Positions 9,123 through 18,453 of a DNA stretch of 39,431 nucleotides are shown here, one piece after another. The position numbers and the translations under genes are program-made. The notes below the pieces were generated by a model. That model saw only the letters and a list, made by a program, of their open reading frames with translations. It did not search any database and was not told the origin of the DNA. The first letter of the stretch is position 1, and each line of letters opens with the position of its first letter. The stretch is from Desulfobacteraceae bacterium RAAP-1 (GTDB taxonomy: Bacteria; Desulfobacterota; Desulfobacteria; Desulfobacterales; Desulfatirhabdiaceae). The stretch spans positions 1-39,431 of the forward strand of contig LKPX01000032.1 of assembly GCA_001443525.1 (NCBI GenBank), in the 5' to 3' direction.

Positions 9123-9953
9123 ATGAGATTGCGGAATTCTTCAAAATTCAAGATACAGGTTACGGAAGAAGACAACCCGGATGCGCTCATTAAAGAGCAG
9201 GTCGAGTATCAACGGTTTGAAAAACTGAATCAGCGGGTTACCATTATCACCATCCTGATTCCAATTCTGATCGGGGTTGTCATTTTTATCGGGTACCGGG
9301 ACATTCAGACGATGGTGAGTCAGACCCACGACATGAGCGCCAAAGAACTGACCAGCATGGCCCAGAACCTGCAATCCACCATTTCAAACCTGTCGATCAA
9401 GGAAGCTAAACTGGAGGAGACTTTCGGCAGTAAACTGGCCGCCATCGATACAGCACAGACGCATATCCAAAACGCTGTCACAACCAACGAATCGGCATTC
9501 CGGGATAATTTTACAAGAATTGAAGCCGCGGTTCAGGAAAACAGCCAGAAAACAGAAAAAGCCCTGACAGAACTTCAGACAGGAAAAGTGGATAAAAAAG
9601 ACATCCAGGGAGACGCCGCCAATTTCGACAAAAAGCTGGCTTCCGTCCATAAAGACATCCAGATCAATCTGGACAAATTAAGCTCGCAGATTCAGGCAGT
9701 GGACAAAAAATTTTCCGATGAATCCGCCAAAACCGCAGACAAAATCAGCGCTCTGGCGACCCGCGTGGCGGAATGCCAGGCGGACATCGGTCTGCTGACA
9801 TCGGACAAGGCCGAAAGAAAAGCCACGGATACGGCGTTGAAAGACCAGGCAAAGCAGTTCGGAGATCAGCTCACTCAGATCCAGCGAACTCTCGAAGCCA
9901 GAATTGAAATACTTCAGGCTCACATCCGCGAACTTGAAAAAAAGCAGAAATGA
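9123..9953 (+). CDS. Membrane-anchored coiled-coil protein of unknown function
   Basis: I do not recognise a named family. The 276-aa product has a short basic and acidic N-terminal segment, one strong hydrophobic helix at about residues 39-58, and then about 200 residues of Lys/Glu/Gln/Ala-rich heptad-like sequence ending ELEKKQK. That pattern predicts a single-pass inner-membrane protein with a long coiled-coil rod, probably periplasmic. The first in-frame ATG (9072) lies inside guaA; ATG 9123, seven bases after the guaA stop, is more likely, though its binding site (GGGA) is weak and distant. Placement suggests cotranscription with guaA. One Cys is present and no enzymatic motif is visible. 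Confidence 0.75.
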   Translation: MRLRNSSKFKIQVTEEDNPDALIKEQVEYQRFEKLNQRVTIITILIPILIGVVIFIGYRDIQTMVSQTHDMSAKELTSMAQNLQSTISNLSIKEAKLEETFGSKLAAIDTAQTHIQNAVTTNESAFRDNFTRIEAAVQENSQKTEKALTELQTGKVDKKDIQGDAANFDKKLASVHKDIQINLDKLSSQIQAVDKKFSDESAKTADKISALATRVAECQADIGLLTSDKAERKATDTALKDQAKQFGDQLTQIQRTLEARIEILQAHIRELEKKQK

Positions 9954-10002
9954 CCGTCTTTCACAGGAATTTTATCCACAGCTTCGGCATACGGGTAAAC
10001 CG

Positions 10003-10015
10003 GCCTGAATCAGGC
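10003..10015. terminator. Short hairpin between convergent genes
   Basis: GCCTG-AAT-CAGGC forms a 5-bp stem in the 89-base gap between the coiled-coil gene (+) and kdsB (-). There is no clear T-tract, so terminator function is uncertain. Confidence 0.25.
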
Positions 10016-10042
10016 GGATTGCTCCGTTCGTAGGAATACGCG

Positions 10043-10771
10043 TTACAAGGCCGCTTCGATTCTTGCGATATCTTCCTTAACATCCACTTCCGGCGAGTCA
10101 TGGGATGTCACCACGACCCGAATAGGATATCCATATTCCATCGCCCGAAGCTGCTCCAGTTTTTCGATCTGTTCCAGCACACCGTCGGGAAGATGGCGGA
10201 AGATTTCCAGAAACCGCCGGGGGTAGGCATAGATTCCCAGATGTTTATACACATCGCACACTGCGCCCGGATCCCGTGCGAACGGAATGGTGGCGCGGGA
10301 AAAATACAGCGCGTTTCCCCGAACATCAAATGTCACCTTGACATCTTTCGGGTTGGTAATCTCCACAGGATTGACGATTTTAAAGGCCAGTGTGGTCATC
10401 GATACTTCCGGTTCCGCCGTTAGCGGCCCCGTGACCTCAGAAATGCAGTCCGGATGTATCAATGGCTGATCGCCCTGGATGTTCACCACTACATCTTCCA
10501 TGTCCAGCCGCAGCAGTTCTGCAGCTTCGGCGACGCGATCCGTACCTGAGCGACTGTCTGCAGATGTCATGACCGCATGACCGCCAAACGCTGCCACCGC
10601 ATCGTAAATTCTCCGGTCATCGGTAGCCACCACCACCTGGTTGACTTGATGCGAGGATAGCGCCCGTTCATAGACGCGCTCGATCATGAACTTGCCCTTA
10701 ATCCGCGCCAGGGGCTTTCCTGAAAAGCGGGTGGAACCATAACGCGATGGAATGATCGCCACAATTTTCAT
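10043..10771 (-). CDS. kdsB: 3-deoxy-manno-octulosonate cytidylyltransferase
   Basis: KdsB activates Kdo with CTP to CMP-Kdo, the donor for the lipopolysaccharide inner core, so the host is a Gram-negative with LPS. The 242-aa protein matches the family length. It opens with the nucleotide-binding signature IPSRYGSTRFSGKPL, and it contains VATDD and VVNIQGDQPLI as expected. Start ATG 10771 has AGGGAT upstream. It is the last gene of the secA-clpS-clpA-aat-HIT-kdsB run and starts 5 bases after the HIT gene stop. Confidence 0.96.
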   Translation of the reverse strand: MKIVAIIPSRYGSTRFSGKPLARIKGKFMIERVYERALSSHQVNQVVVATDDRRIYDAVAAFGGHAVMTSADSRSGTDRVAEAAELLRLDMEDVVVNIQGDQPLIHPDCISEVTGPLTAEPEVSMTTLAFKIVNPVEITNPKDVKVTFDVRGNALYFSRATIPFARDPGAVCDVYKHLGIYAYPRRFLEIFRHLPDGVLEQIEKLEQLRAMEYGYPIRVVVTSHDSPEVDVKEDIARIEAAL

Positions 10772-10776
10772 CTGAA

Positions 10777-11118
10777 TTATCCCTGTTGTTGCACCCAGCC
10801 GCCGATTAAATGCAGATGAAGATGAAATATCATCTGCCCTCCGCCATGTTCCACATTGAACACAAGCTTGTATCCGGATTCATGGATGCCGGCCTGTCTG
10901 GCCATATCCCGCGCCGTCATGATCAGCTCGGATACCAATGGCTGGTCGGCTTCAGTCAGATCATTCACGCTGCGGATATGCCGCTTGGGAACAATCAAAA
11001 TATGCACCGGCGCATGAGGCTTGATATCCTTGAAGACGACGAGATGCTGATTTTTGTAAAGCAGTTCGGTCGATGTTTTTTCATGGGCAATATCACAGAA
11101 AATACAACCAGTTTCCAT
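10777..11118 (-). CDS. HIT family nucleotide hydrolase (HinT-like)
   Basis: This 113-aa histidine-triad protein is of the HinT class, which hydrolyses purine nucleoside phosphoramidates and AMP-lysine type adducts. The triad appears as HLHLH near the C-terminus, after GGGQMIF. An N-terminal CIFCDI and a conserved HILIVPKRH block are typical. ATG 11118 has GGAG upstream. It sits 25 bases after aat and 5 before kdsB in the same operon. The physiological substrate cannot be read from sequence. Confidence 0.95.
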   Translation of the reverse strand: METGCIFCDIAHEKTSTELLYKNQHLVVFKDIKPHAPVHILIVPKRHIRSVNDLTEADQPLVSELIMTARDMARQAGIHESGYKLVFNVEHGGGQMIFHLHLHLIGGWVQQQG

Positions 11119-11143
11119 ACGATGTCTCCTATCGAGAAATCAT

Positions 11144-11821
11144 TCAGTGATGATGAAAATCCGGAGCCGGTAACTTCAGGGCATCCGCCAGTTCCGACAG
11201 AAACTGGCGTCGCGGAATCTCTCTGGCGCCCATATAAACCAGATGCCGGGTTGTAACCTGACAATCGATCAAACGCAATGAATGCTTTTGCATCCAACGC
11301 ACCATCGTGACAAACCCCACCTTGGACGCATTGCTCTTCCGGGCAAACATGGACTCACCGCAAAAGCACCCGCCTACCGAAACCCCATACAGACCGCCTG
11401 CCAACTCGCCATCCTGCCAGACTTCAACTGAATGGGCGAACCCCATTTCATGCAGTGTGCAATATGCATCGATCATTTCGGAAGTGATCCAGGTTCCGTT
11501 CTGACCCATCCGGTATATTTGGGCGCATTCGGTGATGACATCACGAAAGTTCCGATTCAGCGTCACCGTAAAAACACCCTGACGCAAAATCTTCTCCAGA
11601 CTTCGGGAGACATGCAGTTCATCCGGATACAGCACCAGTCTGGGATCAGGCGACCACCAGAGGATAGGCTCCTCAGACGAATACCAGGGGAAAATCCCCT
11701 GACGGTATGCCTGGAGAAGTCGCTCTGGACACAGATCACCCCCTACTGCCAGCAAGCCGTCTTCCTCGGACAATTCCGGAGGAGGAAAAACGATGCGGTC
11801 AGATAACTGATATACGGGCAT
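11144..11821 (-). CDS. aat: Leucyl/phenylalanyl-tRNA--protein transferase
   Basis: Aat adds Leu or Phe from charged tRNA to proteins with N-terminal Lys or Arg, creating a primary N-degron. The 225-aa sequence shows the family landmarks: FPPPELSEEDGLLAVGGDL near the start, QGIFPWY, WWSPDPR and GGLYGVSVGGCFCGESMF. It is 6 bases downstream of clpA in the same operon. Its product is read by ClpS and degraded by ClpAP, so the operon groups the writer, reader and unfoldase of this pathway. The ribosome binding site before ATG 11821 is weak, and translation is probably coupled to clpA. Confidence 0.97.
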   Translation of the reverse strand: MPVYQLSDRIVFPPPELSEEDGLLAVGGDLCPERLLQAYRQGIFPWYSSEEPILWWSPDPRLVLYPDELHVSRSLEKILRQGVFTVTLNRNFRDVITECAQIYRMGQNGTWITSEMIDAYCTLHEMGFAHSVEVWQDGELAGGLYGVSVGGCFCGESMFARKSNASKVGFVTMVRWMQKHSLRLIDCQVTTRHLVYMGAREIPRRQFLSELADALKLPAPDFHHH

Positions 11822-11827
11822 CGTCTG

Positions 11828-14053
11828 TCATGCGATATCGAGGGTCAGCCGATCATCGGCCAGTTCAACCCGGACATCACCACCTTTTTCGAGCTTGCCA
11901 AAGAGGATATGCTCGGACAGTGCATCCCGGATTTCCTGCTGAATCAGCCGACTCAAGGGTCTGGCGCCATAACGGGGATCATACCCTTTTCCAGCCAGCC
12001 AGGATCTGGCTTCCGGTGAAAGTTGTATCCGGATCTTTCGGGCGGCTGTCTGCGCGTTGAGCTCCGCCATGAATTTATCTACGACCTGTTCCATAATCAA
12101 GGCCGTCAGTGGATTAAATGAAACAATGCCATCCAGACGATTCCGGAATTCCGGGCTGAAGCATTTCTCCACAGCCTTTATGCTTTTGTGCACCGCATCA
12201 CCGGCGGAATCACCAAACCCGATGGTATGCGTACTCATTTCCTGGCTGCCGGCATTGGATGTCATGATGATGATCACATTCCGGAAATCCGCTTTTTTGC
12301 CGTTGTTGTCGGTCAAGGTGGCGTAATCCAATACCTGAAGCAGAATATTGAACAGATCCGGATGGGCTTTTTCGATTTCATCCAGAAGCAGCACCCCATG
12401 CGGATGCTTGCGGATATCATCGGTAAGAAGCCCGCCTTGATCGAATCCGATATAGCCGGGAGGCGCGCCGATGAGTCTGGCCACCGCGTGCTTTTCCATA
12501 TATTCGCTCATGTCGTAGCGTGAAAACGATATACCTAACGCCGCGGCAGCCTGTCTGGCCACTTCGGTCTTGCCGACACCGGTGGGGCCGGTGAAAAGAA
12601 ACGAACCCACCGGCCTGTCCGGCATTCCAAGCCCGGCCCGTGAGCGCTTGATGGCTGTCACCAGCGCGTGAATGGCGTCATCCTGGCCGAACACCACCTG
12701 CTTCAGATGGGTTTCAAGAGTTTCAAGCCGGCTCCGGTCCGATGTTGTCACCCGGATTTCCGGGATTCGGGCGATTCTTGCGACAATTTTTTCGATATCC
12801 GCGGGTTGAATCTTTTTGCGGCGCTCTCCCCCTGTCAACCTGACCCATGCGCCGGTTTCGTCCATCACATCGATGGCCTTGTCCGGAAGAAAACGGTCGT
12901 TGATGTGTTTGGCGGACAACGATACGGCGGCCTTTAACGCTGCATCCGTATAGACAATGCCATGGTGGATTTCATAACGGGAACGAAGCCCTTTCAAAAT
13001 GTCGAGCGTTTCAGACTGGGAGGGCTCAGCAATATCGATTTTCTCGAAACGCCGGGACAGCGCCCGGTCTTTCTGGAAGTGATTTTTATACTCTTCATAT
13101 GTGGTGGAGCCGATGCAGCGAAATTCACCACCGGACAATGCAGGCTTCAGGATGTTCGAGGCATCCATAGAACCGCCACTGGTAGCCCCGGCGCCGACAA
13201 TGGTATGAATCTCGTCAATAAACAGCACCGCATCTTTCTGCTGTTTGAGGGCGTCCACCACACCTTTGAGGCGCTGCTCGAAATCGCCGCGAAAGCGGGT
13301 TCCGGCCAAAAGCGCGCCCAGATCCAGAGAATAGAGTGTCAGAGCCCGAATAGGTTCGGGCACCTTTCCCTCATGAATCTTCAGCGCCAGCCCCTCGGCC
13401 ATGGCCGTTTTCCCGACCCCGGGATCGCCCACATACACCGGATTGTTTTTCCGCCGCCGGCAGAGAATCTGAAGGGTTCTGTCAATTTCCGCCTCACGCC
13501 CAATCAACGGATCCAGCTTACCCGCCGTCGCCAGGTCCGTCAGATTCCGGGTATAGAGAGCAAGGGGATCCGGCTTTCTGGATTTATCGCTCCTGCCGCT
13601 TTCAGACTCCTGCGGAAGCGGGGACGGCGCCACATCATGAGAAATATAGCTCAGCACATCCAGCCGGGTAATTCCCTGTTCGTTCAGGAAGAAAGCGGCG
13701 AAGGAATCCTTTTCCAGAAAAAGGGACGCCAGAATGTCACTGATGGCCACCTCCTGCTTTTCTGCGGAACGCACATGATTAATCGCCCGCTGGATGGCGC
13801 GCTGGAATGCGAGCGTCTGCTGAAGCACATAGTCTTTATCTTCCGGAATAGGCTCCATATGTTCAACGAAAAATTTCTCAAGAGAAGCAATCAGCCCCTG
13901 AATATTGCCGCCACACCCCTGAATGATATCGATACCGGCGTTATCATGCAGAATCGCAAACAATATATGCTCGACGGACACATATTCATGCCGGCGTTTT
14001 CGGGCTTCCCGGACCGCAAAACCGAGGGTTTCGCTGAGTTCTTTACTGATCAT
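11828..14053 (-). CDS. clpA: ATP-dependent Clp protease ATP-binding subunit ClpA
   Basis: ClpA is the AAA+ unfoldase that feeds substrates to ClpP. The 741-aa protein has an N-terminal double Clp-N domain (about 1-140), a first AAA+ module with GDPGVGKT at 209-216 and LFIDEIHT, and a second with GPTGVGKT near 486-493 and [12 protein letters not shown]. The IGF tripeptide near 608 is the loop that docks on ClpP. There is no ClpB-type middle coiled coil. ATG 14053 has GGAGGAAG upstream, inside the end of clpS, leaving a 3-base gap. clpP is not in the window. Confidence 0.97.
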   Translation of the reverse strand: MISKELSETLGFAVREARKRRHEYVSVEHILFAILHDNAGIDIIQGCGGNIQGLIASLEKFFVEHMEPIPEDKDYVLQQTLAFQRAIQRAINHVRSAEKQEVAISDILASLFLEKDSFAAFFLNEQGITRLDVLSYISHDVAPSPLPQESESGRSDKSRKPDPLALYTRNLTDLATAGKLDPLIGREAEIDRTLQILCRRRKNNPVYVGDPGVGKTAMAEGLALKIHEGKVPEPIRALTLYSLDLGALLAGTRFRGDFEQRLKGVVDALKQQKDAVLFIDEIHTIVGAGATSGGSMDASNILKPALSGGEFRCIGSTTYEEYKNHFQKDRALSRRFEKIDIAEPSQSETLDILKGLRSRYEIHHGIVYTDAALKAAVSLSAKHINDRFLPDKAIDVMDETGAWVRLTGGERRKKIQPADIEKIVARIARIPEIRVTTSDRSRLETLETHLKQVVFGQDDAIHALVTAIKRSRAGLGMPDRPVGSFLFTGPTGVGKTEVARQAAAALGISFSRYDMSEYMEKHAVARLIGAPPGYIGFDQGGLLTDDIRKHPHGVLLLDEIEKAHPDLFNILLQVLDYATLTDNNGKKADFRNVIIIMTSNAGSQEMSTHTIGFGDSAGDAVHKSIKAVEKCFSPEFRNRLDGIVSFNPLTALIMEQVVDKFMAELNAQTAARKIRIQLSPEARSWLAGKGYDPRYGARPLSRLIQQEIRDALSEHILFGKLEKGGDVRVELADDRLTLDIA

Positions 14054-14056
14054 GAT

Positions 14057-14371
14057 TCACACTTCCTCCAGAGTGCACCGCAGCGGAAAGCCGTTCTCTC
14101 TTGCCAGAGAGTGTACGGCTTCAACCTTGGTTTCTGCAACTTCAAGCGGATATACCCCACAAACCCCCACACCCTTCTGATGAACATTCAGCATGATGGC
14201 GGTTGCAGCCTCAAATGACTTATTGAAGACCTGCATCAACACATCCACCACAAATTCCATGGTCGTATAGTCGTCATTTATAAGCAGCACCTTGAACATG
14301 GATGGCTCTTTGAGAACTTCCTGCACATCCTCGTCAGCTTCACCTTCTGTCTCCGGAGTCATCGGATCCAT
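14057..14371 (-). CDS. clpS: ATP-dependent Clp protease adaptor ClpS
   Basis: ClpS recognises N-terminal Leu, Phe, Tyr or Trp and delivers those proteins to ClpA. The 104-aa product has an acidic, flexible N-terminal extension and the core with [14 protein letters not shown], including the Asn-Asp-Asp of the binding pocket. It also has [12 protein letters not shown], typical of the family. GGAGG lies about 18 bases before ATG 14371; an alternative ATG is at 14362. It is directly followed by clpA and preceded by secA with a 33-base gap. Confidence 0.96.
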   Translation of the reverse strand: MDPMTPETEGEADEDVQEVLKEPSMFKVLLINDDYTTMEFVVDVLMQVFNKSFEAATAIMLNVHQKGVGVCGVYPLEVAETKVEAVHSLARENGFPLRCTLEEV

Positions 14372-14404
14372 TTCAGAAAAACCCTCCTCCGAGAAAATGT
14401 CCGC

Positions 14405-16930
14405 TTATTTTCCGCAGCATTTTTTAAACTTTTTCCCGCTGCCACAAGGGCATGGGTCGTTCCGCCCTGTTTTTTCCGAGCTGCGACGCACCGGGGCCTG
14501 TTTCTGCGAAGCACTGTCTGATCCGGAAAAAATGAGATTCTGCTCTTTAGGCTTATGATACTCATCCAGTTTCTCGGGTTCGGCCGGCTGAATCCGTAAT
14601 AAAATAGAAACCGTCTCCCCCTGAATTCGGGATATCATATCCTGAAACATCTCGAAGCCTTCTTTTTTATACACGATCAGCGGGTTCTGCTGGGCGTATC
14701 CGCGAAGCCCGATACCTTCTTTCAGATGATCCATGGACAGCAGATGGTCTTTCCAGAGCGTATCCACGGTATTGAGCATGACAAACCGTTCCAGATGCCT
14801 GAAATTATCCGCACCGATTTCCGCTTCCTTTTTCGCGTACCACTCCAGAGCCTCAGCACTGATGATCTCTGAAAGCCCCTCACGGGTCAGACCATCCAGC
14901 ATCTCTTCGGTAACAGGAAGATGAAAATTATACTGATTGAATATGGCTTCATCCATGCCCTTGAAATCCCATTCCGAAGGGTCGATTTTATCATTGGCAA
15001 AGGTATGGGCGATGATTTCAGCCTTGTCCTGAATCATATCCTCAATCGCAGGCCGGAGGCTGCCGCCGCGCAGAGCCTCACGGCGCTGCCTGTAAATGAC
15101 TTCCCGCTGCTGATTCATGACATCGTCATATTCGATCAACTGCTTGCGGATATCGAAGTTGTGCGCCTCCACCTTGGTCTGGGCATTTTCGATGGCGCGG
15201 CTGATCAGATTGTGTTCGATCGGTTCACCTTCTTCCATGCCCAGCTTTTCCATGATCGTGCTCATGCGCTCGCCGCCGAAAATCCGCAGAAGGTCATCTT
15301 CGAGCGCCAGATAAAAACGGGAAGACCCCGGATCGCCCTGCCTGCCGGATCGTCCGCGGAGCTGGTTGTCTATCCGCCGGCTTTCATGCCGTTCCGTACC
15401 GACGATACGGAGACCGCCCAGATCGGTAACGCCTTCCCCCAGCACAATGTCCGTTCCACGCCCAGCCATATTGGTGGAAATGGTCACGGCCCCTTTTTGA
15501 CCGGCCATTGACACAATCTCGGCTTCTTTCTCATGATTTTTGGCGTTTAAAACCGTATGCCGGATGCCCCGCCGTGTCAGTTTACGGCTGAGATCTTCGG
15601 AGACATCAATGGAAATAGTGCCCACCAGAACCGGCTGACCTTTTTTATGCAATTCCGCGATCTCGTTCATGACCGCTTCGAATTTTTCTTTTTTGGTCTT
15701 GAATATCAGATCGGGAAAATCATGCCGGACCATGGGCTGGTGGGTAGGAATCACCGACACATCCAGATTGTATATCTTTTTGAATTCCGCGGCTTCGGTA
15801 TCGGCCGTACCGGTCATACCGGCCAGTTTGTCGTACATTCTGAAGTAATTCTGGAAAGTGATGGTCGCCAGCGTCTGATTTTCATTTTCGACACGGACAT
15901 TTTCCTTGGCTTCCAAAGCCTGATGCAATCCTTCACTGTAGCGCCGCCCCGGCATGAGCCTTCCGGTAAACTCATCCACGATGATCACTTCGCCGTCTTT
16001 GACAATATAATCCACATCCCGCTTGAACAGGGCATGAGCTTTCAGCGCCTGGTTGACATGGTGCAGTATTTCGATGTTGCGGGCGTCATAGAGGTTATCC
16101 ACTTTCAGCAAACGCTCCACCTTGGCGACCCCGGTTTCGGTCAGAACCGAAGTTCTGGCCTTTTCATCAATGACATAATCATCCTCACGGGCAAGATGCG
16201 GAATGATAGTGTTAACTTCATAGTAGAGGTTGGTGGATTTTTCGGCCTGACCGGAGATAATCAGAGGCGTTCTGGCTTCGTCAATCAGAATGCTGTCCAC
16301 CTCATCCACAATGGCGTAATTCAGATCTCCCTGGACAATACTTTCCAGGTCGAACTTCATGTTATCTCTCAAGTAATCAAACCCGAACTCGTTGTTGGTG
16401 CCATAAGTGATATCCGAGCCATAAGCGACCTGGCGTTCCCGGTCATCGAGTCCATGCAGGATACACCCCACCGAAAGCCCCAGGAACTGGTAAATGGTTC
16501 CCATCCATCCGGTATCCCGCTTGGCCAGGTAATCGTTGACCGTCACGATATGAACCCCTTTGCCGGTCAGTGCATTGAGATAGGCGGGAAGGGTCGCCGC
16601 CAGAGTCTTTCCTTCGCCGGTCTTCATTTCAGCAATCTTGCCCTGATGCAGGACAATACCGCCGATCAACTGAACGTCAAAATGCCGCATCTTCAGCGTC
16701 CGCACGGATGCTTCCCGCACTGTTGCAAAAGCTTCAGGCAGCAGATCATCCAGAGATGCTCCCTGGGCAAGGCGTTCTTTTAAAACGACTGTCTGATGTT
16801 TGAGCGCTTCGTCACTCAATGCCTTTATCCGCGGTTCCAGCGCATTGATTTCTTCCACCAGCGGCTGAAGTCTTTTTATTTCACGTTCGTTTTTACTTCC
16901 AAATATTTTGGTCAAAAAATCGAAAAACAT
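14405..16930 (-). CDS. secA: Preprotein translocase ATPase SecA
   Basis: SecA is the cytoplasmic motor that pushes unfolded preproteins through SecYEG. The 841-aa protein has MKTGEGKT at 102-109 (Walker A), [16 protein letters not shown] (DEAD-like Walker B), a preprotein cross-linking domain, a second motor half with [12 protein letters not shown], and a C-terminal zinc motif [14 protein letters not shown] set the start at ATG 16930 ([11 protein letters not shown]), matching family N-termini. An upstream ATG at 17038 would add 36 residues translated from a dispersed repeat and is unlikely. The GAAGG ribosome binding site (16940-16944, reverse strand) overlaps the end of that repeat. It is the first gene of the operon. 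Confidence 0.97.
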   Translation of the reverse strand: MFFDFLTKIFGSKNEREIKRLQPLVEEINALEPRIKALSDEALKHQTVVLKERLAQGASLDDLLPEAFATVREASVRTLKMRHFDVQLIGGIVLHQGKIAEMKTGEGKTLAATLPAYLNALTGKGVHIVTVNDYLAKRDTGWMGTIYQFLGLSVGCILHGLDDRERQVAYGSDITYGTNNEFGFDYLRDNMKFDLESIVQGDLNYAIVDEVDSILIDEARTPLIISGQAEKSTNLYYEVNTIIPHLAREDDYVIDEKARTSVLTETGVAKVERLLKVDNLYDARNIEILHHVNQALKAHALFKRDVDYIVKDGEVIIVDEFTGRLMPGRRYSEGLHQALEAKENVRVENENQTLATITFQNYFRMYDKLAGMTGTADTEAAEFKKIYNLDVSVIPTHQPMVRHDFPDLIFKTKKEKFEAVMNEIAELHKKGQPVLVGTISIDVSEDLSRKLTRRGIRHTVLNAKNHEKEAEIVSMAGQKGAVTISTNMAGRGTDIVLGEGVTDLGGLRIVGTERHESRRIDNQLRGRSGRQGDPGSSRFYLALEDDLLRIFGGERMSTIMEKLGMEEGEPIEHNLISRAIENAQTKVEAHNFDIRKQLIEYDDVMNQQREVIYRQRREALRGGSLRPAIEDMIQDKAEIIAHTFANDKIDPSEWDFKGMDEAIFNQYNFHLPVTEEMLDGLTREGLSEIISAEALEWYAKKEAEIGADNFRHLERFVMLNTVDTLWKDHLLSMDHLKEGIGLRGYAQQNPLIVYKKEGFEMFQDMISRIQGETVSILLRIQPAEPEKLDEYHKPKEQNLIFSGSDSASQKQAPVRRSSEKTGRNDPCPCGSGKKFKKCCGK

Positions 16931-16940
16931 GGATTGATGC

Positions 16941-17088
16941 CTTCGTAAAAAGTCGATTTTGGGACGGCTTTGTAAAAAGTTCGCAGGCAAGGCGCGCAAA
17001 TCCGCAAGGAGTGAGGCGTACTTTTGGGTACGCCGCAACGACGAAGGACACAGCGCAACGCAGCATCCGGACTTTTTACGAAGTCGTC
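16941..17088. repeat. Dispersed hairpin repeat, copy 2, in the secA leader
   Basis: This is a 148-bp element whose ends are inverted: CTTCGTAAAAAGTC (16941-16954) and GACTTTTTACGAAG (17070-17083). Inside is a stem GGCGTAC (17015-17021) / GTACGCC (17028-17034). It shares several blocks with copy 1 at 6751-6849 but carries an extra segment of about 45 bases on its left. It ends 10 bases from the secA start codon, so it forms the secA 5' leader. No coding capacity is visible. Confidence 0.82.
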
Positions 17089-17183
17089 ATGGATTACTTA
17101 TTTCCTTTGTTGACTCAGAGCACAGCTCCAAGATAAATGCCTCATTTTAAGCCTTCATAGAGCATATGCCTCCAGCGCATCGG

Positions 17184-18179
17184 TCAGACAATGCCGGCCA
17201 CGATGCCGGAATTATTCGGACTTTCGAAAAATATCCGGCGAATATTTTTTACCCCGCATTGCGCCAGCATATCGATCAGCTGCTGCTGTGAATATGCCTG
17301 ACCAGAAGAAGTTCCCACCAGCATATTAAGTGAAAAAAGCGCCGGAAACAACGGACCGCTCATATCGTTATCAAGAATAAATTCATGGATCAGAATCATA
17401 CCACCGGGCACGAGCGCGGCAACAGCTTTGCGGACGATGTTCTGACAATCTTCAGGACCTTCACCGTGCAGATTGTGAGAGAGCCACACAACATCATAAC
17501 GGCCATCGACCGAATCGGTCAGATAGCTTCCCGCCTGAAAAGCGATACGATCCGTCAAACCATGTGCAGCAATGGTTTTTTCAGCAAAGGGCCGGGTCGT
17601 CGGCAAGTCAAAGACAACCGCCTTCAATTCCGGATATTTCAGGCAGAACTGAATGGCATAGGTTCCAGGTCCGCCCCCCAGATCCAGTAATGATTTTCGG
17701 CCAGACAAATCCACCGTTGGAATCAGTCGGGCTGCCAGCGTCATGGCATTGTTGTACATACCCATCAGAAAGCTTTCCCGTTCTTCCTCCGTGCCGTGAG
17801 TCGCGCGGGTGCGCACGGATTTACCGGTCCGCACCGCTTCATCGAGTTTCCCCCACGAAGGCACCAGGTGGTGATGATGTTTGATCATATAACCGATGTA
17901 ATCGGAAGATGTCCGGGAAAGAAACCGTACTGCTCCAGAAACCCCTGTATAAAGGTTTCCGGATTTTTCAAGAAGATGCATGGCGGTCATCGCATTAAGC
18001 AGCATGGCGGTCCCCCTTGCATCCGCATGAATCTTTTCTGCAACCGCTTCCGCCGAAAGGTGATCTTCCCCGATCACTGTAAACACATCCAGTTCCACAG
18101 CCGCGTGAAGCGCGCAAATTTTCCAGTATCCCCCGGATAATTCCAGCAGCATTTCCGGATTCCAGTCTGTGTGTGTCAT
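17184..18179 (-). CDS. SAM-dependent O-methyltransferase family 2 protein
   Basis: This 331-aa protein belongs to the Methyltransf_2 family, which includes bacterial hydroxyneurosporene- and plant caffeate-type O-methyltransferases. An N-terminal winged-helix dimerisation region (about 10-100) precedes a Rossmann SAM domain with LLDLGGGPGTYA (about 165-176). The segment LSHNLHGEGPEDC, in place of the usual LHDW block, keeps the conserved His. ATG 18179 has GGGGG upstream. It is divergent from metF across 274 bases, and both proteins handle methyl groups, so shared regulation is possible but unproven. The substrate is unknown. Confidence 0.85.
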   Translation of the reverse strand: MTHTDWNPEMLLELSGGYWKICALHAAVELDVFTVIGEDHLSAEAVAEKIHADARGTAMLLNAMTAMHLLEKSGNLYTGVSGAVRFLSRTSSDYIGYMIKHHHHLVPSWGKLDEAVRTGKSVRTRATHGTEEERESFLMGMYNNAMTLAARLIPTVDLSGRKSLLDLGGGPGTYAIQFCLKYPELKAVVFDLPTTRPFAEKTIAAHGLTDRIAFQAGSYLTDSVDGRYDVVWLSHNLHGEGPEDCQNIVRKAVAALVPGGMILIHEFILDNDMSGPLFPALFSLNMLVGTSSGQAYSQQQLIDMLAQCGVKNIRRIFFESPNNSGIVAGIV

Positions 18180-18278
18180 GATGTGTCCCCCTTCTTTGTA
18201 TTTTACGTTTTTTCACAGCTATTGAGGATTAAATAGTAAAGTTATGCGATAAAGTCAATAAAGGGTACCCGACAGGCA

Positions 18279-18319
18279 GGGGAAAGGTAGCTGTCCGAAC
18301 GATTTACAAACCTCTCCCC
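18279..18319. other. Possible structured leader stem upstream of metF
   Basis: GGGGAAAGGT (18279-18288) can pair with ACCTCTCCCC (18310-18319) with one mismatch and a 21-base loop, in the metF/methyltransferase divergent region. It matches no riboswitch class I recognise; the SAM-I consensus is absent. Confidence 0.25.
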
Positions 18320-18349
18320 GGATTCAGGAGCATCCTGTTTTTTATATTA

Positions 18350-18378
18350 TTGACTAAAACGGCTTCATCTGTTTTAGT
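18350..18378 (+). promoter_or_regulatory. Candidate metF promoter overlapped by an inverted repeat
   Basis: TTGACT (18350-18355) and TTTAGT (18373-18378) are 17 bases apart. An 8-bp perfect inverted repeat, ACTAAAAC (18353-18360) / GTTTTAGT (18371-18378), spans the same stretch, so a repressor operator is plausible. A short direct repeat, AACGGCTTC, occurs at 18358 and 18391. Confidence 0.32.
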
Positions 18379-18453
18379 GCCGCAAATCAGAACGGCTTCG
18401 TCACACATATACACGCAAAATCTTTAATTGAATATCGGGATGAAACATCACAC

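Noticed and set aside
9972-9980. Perfect DnaA-box consensus TTATCCACA
   Set aside because: A single copy with no cluster, no AT-rich unwinding region and no dnaA/dnaN/gidA nearby; one 9-mer by chance in a window this size is not surprising.
15557-16783. Long open frame on the + strand across secA
   Set aside because: It is antisense to the fully conserved SecA sequence, lacks a ribosome binding site and has no recognisable domain. The same reasoning applies to the + strand frames across clpA (12962-14218) and the - strand frame across the GGDEF gene (4913-6169).
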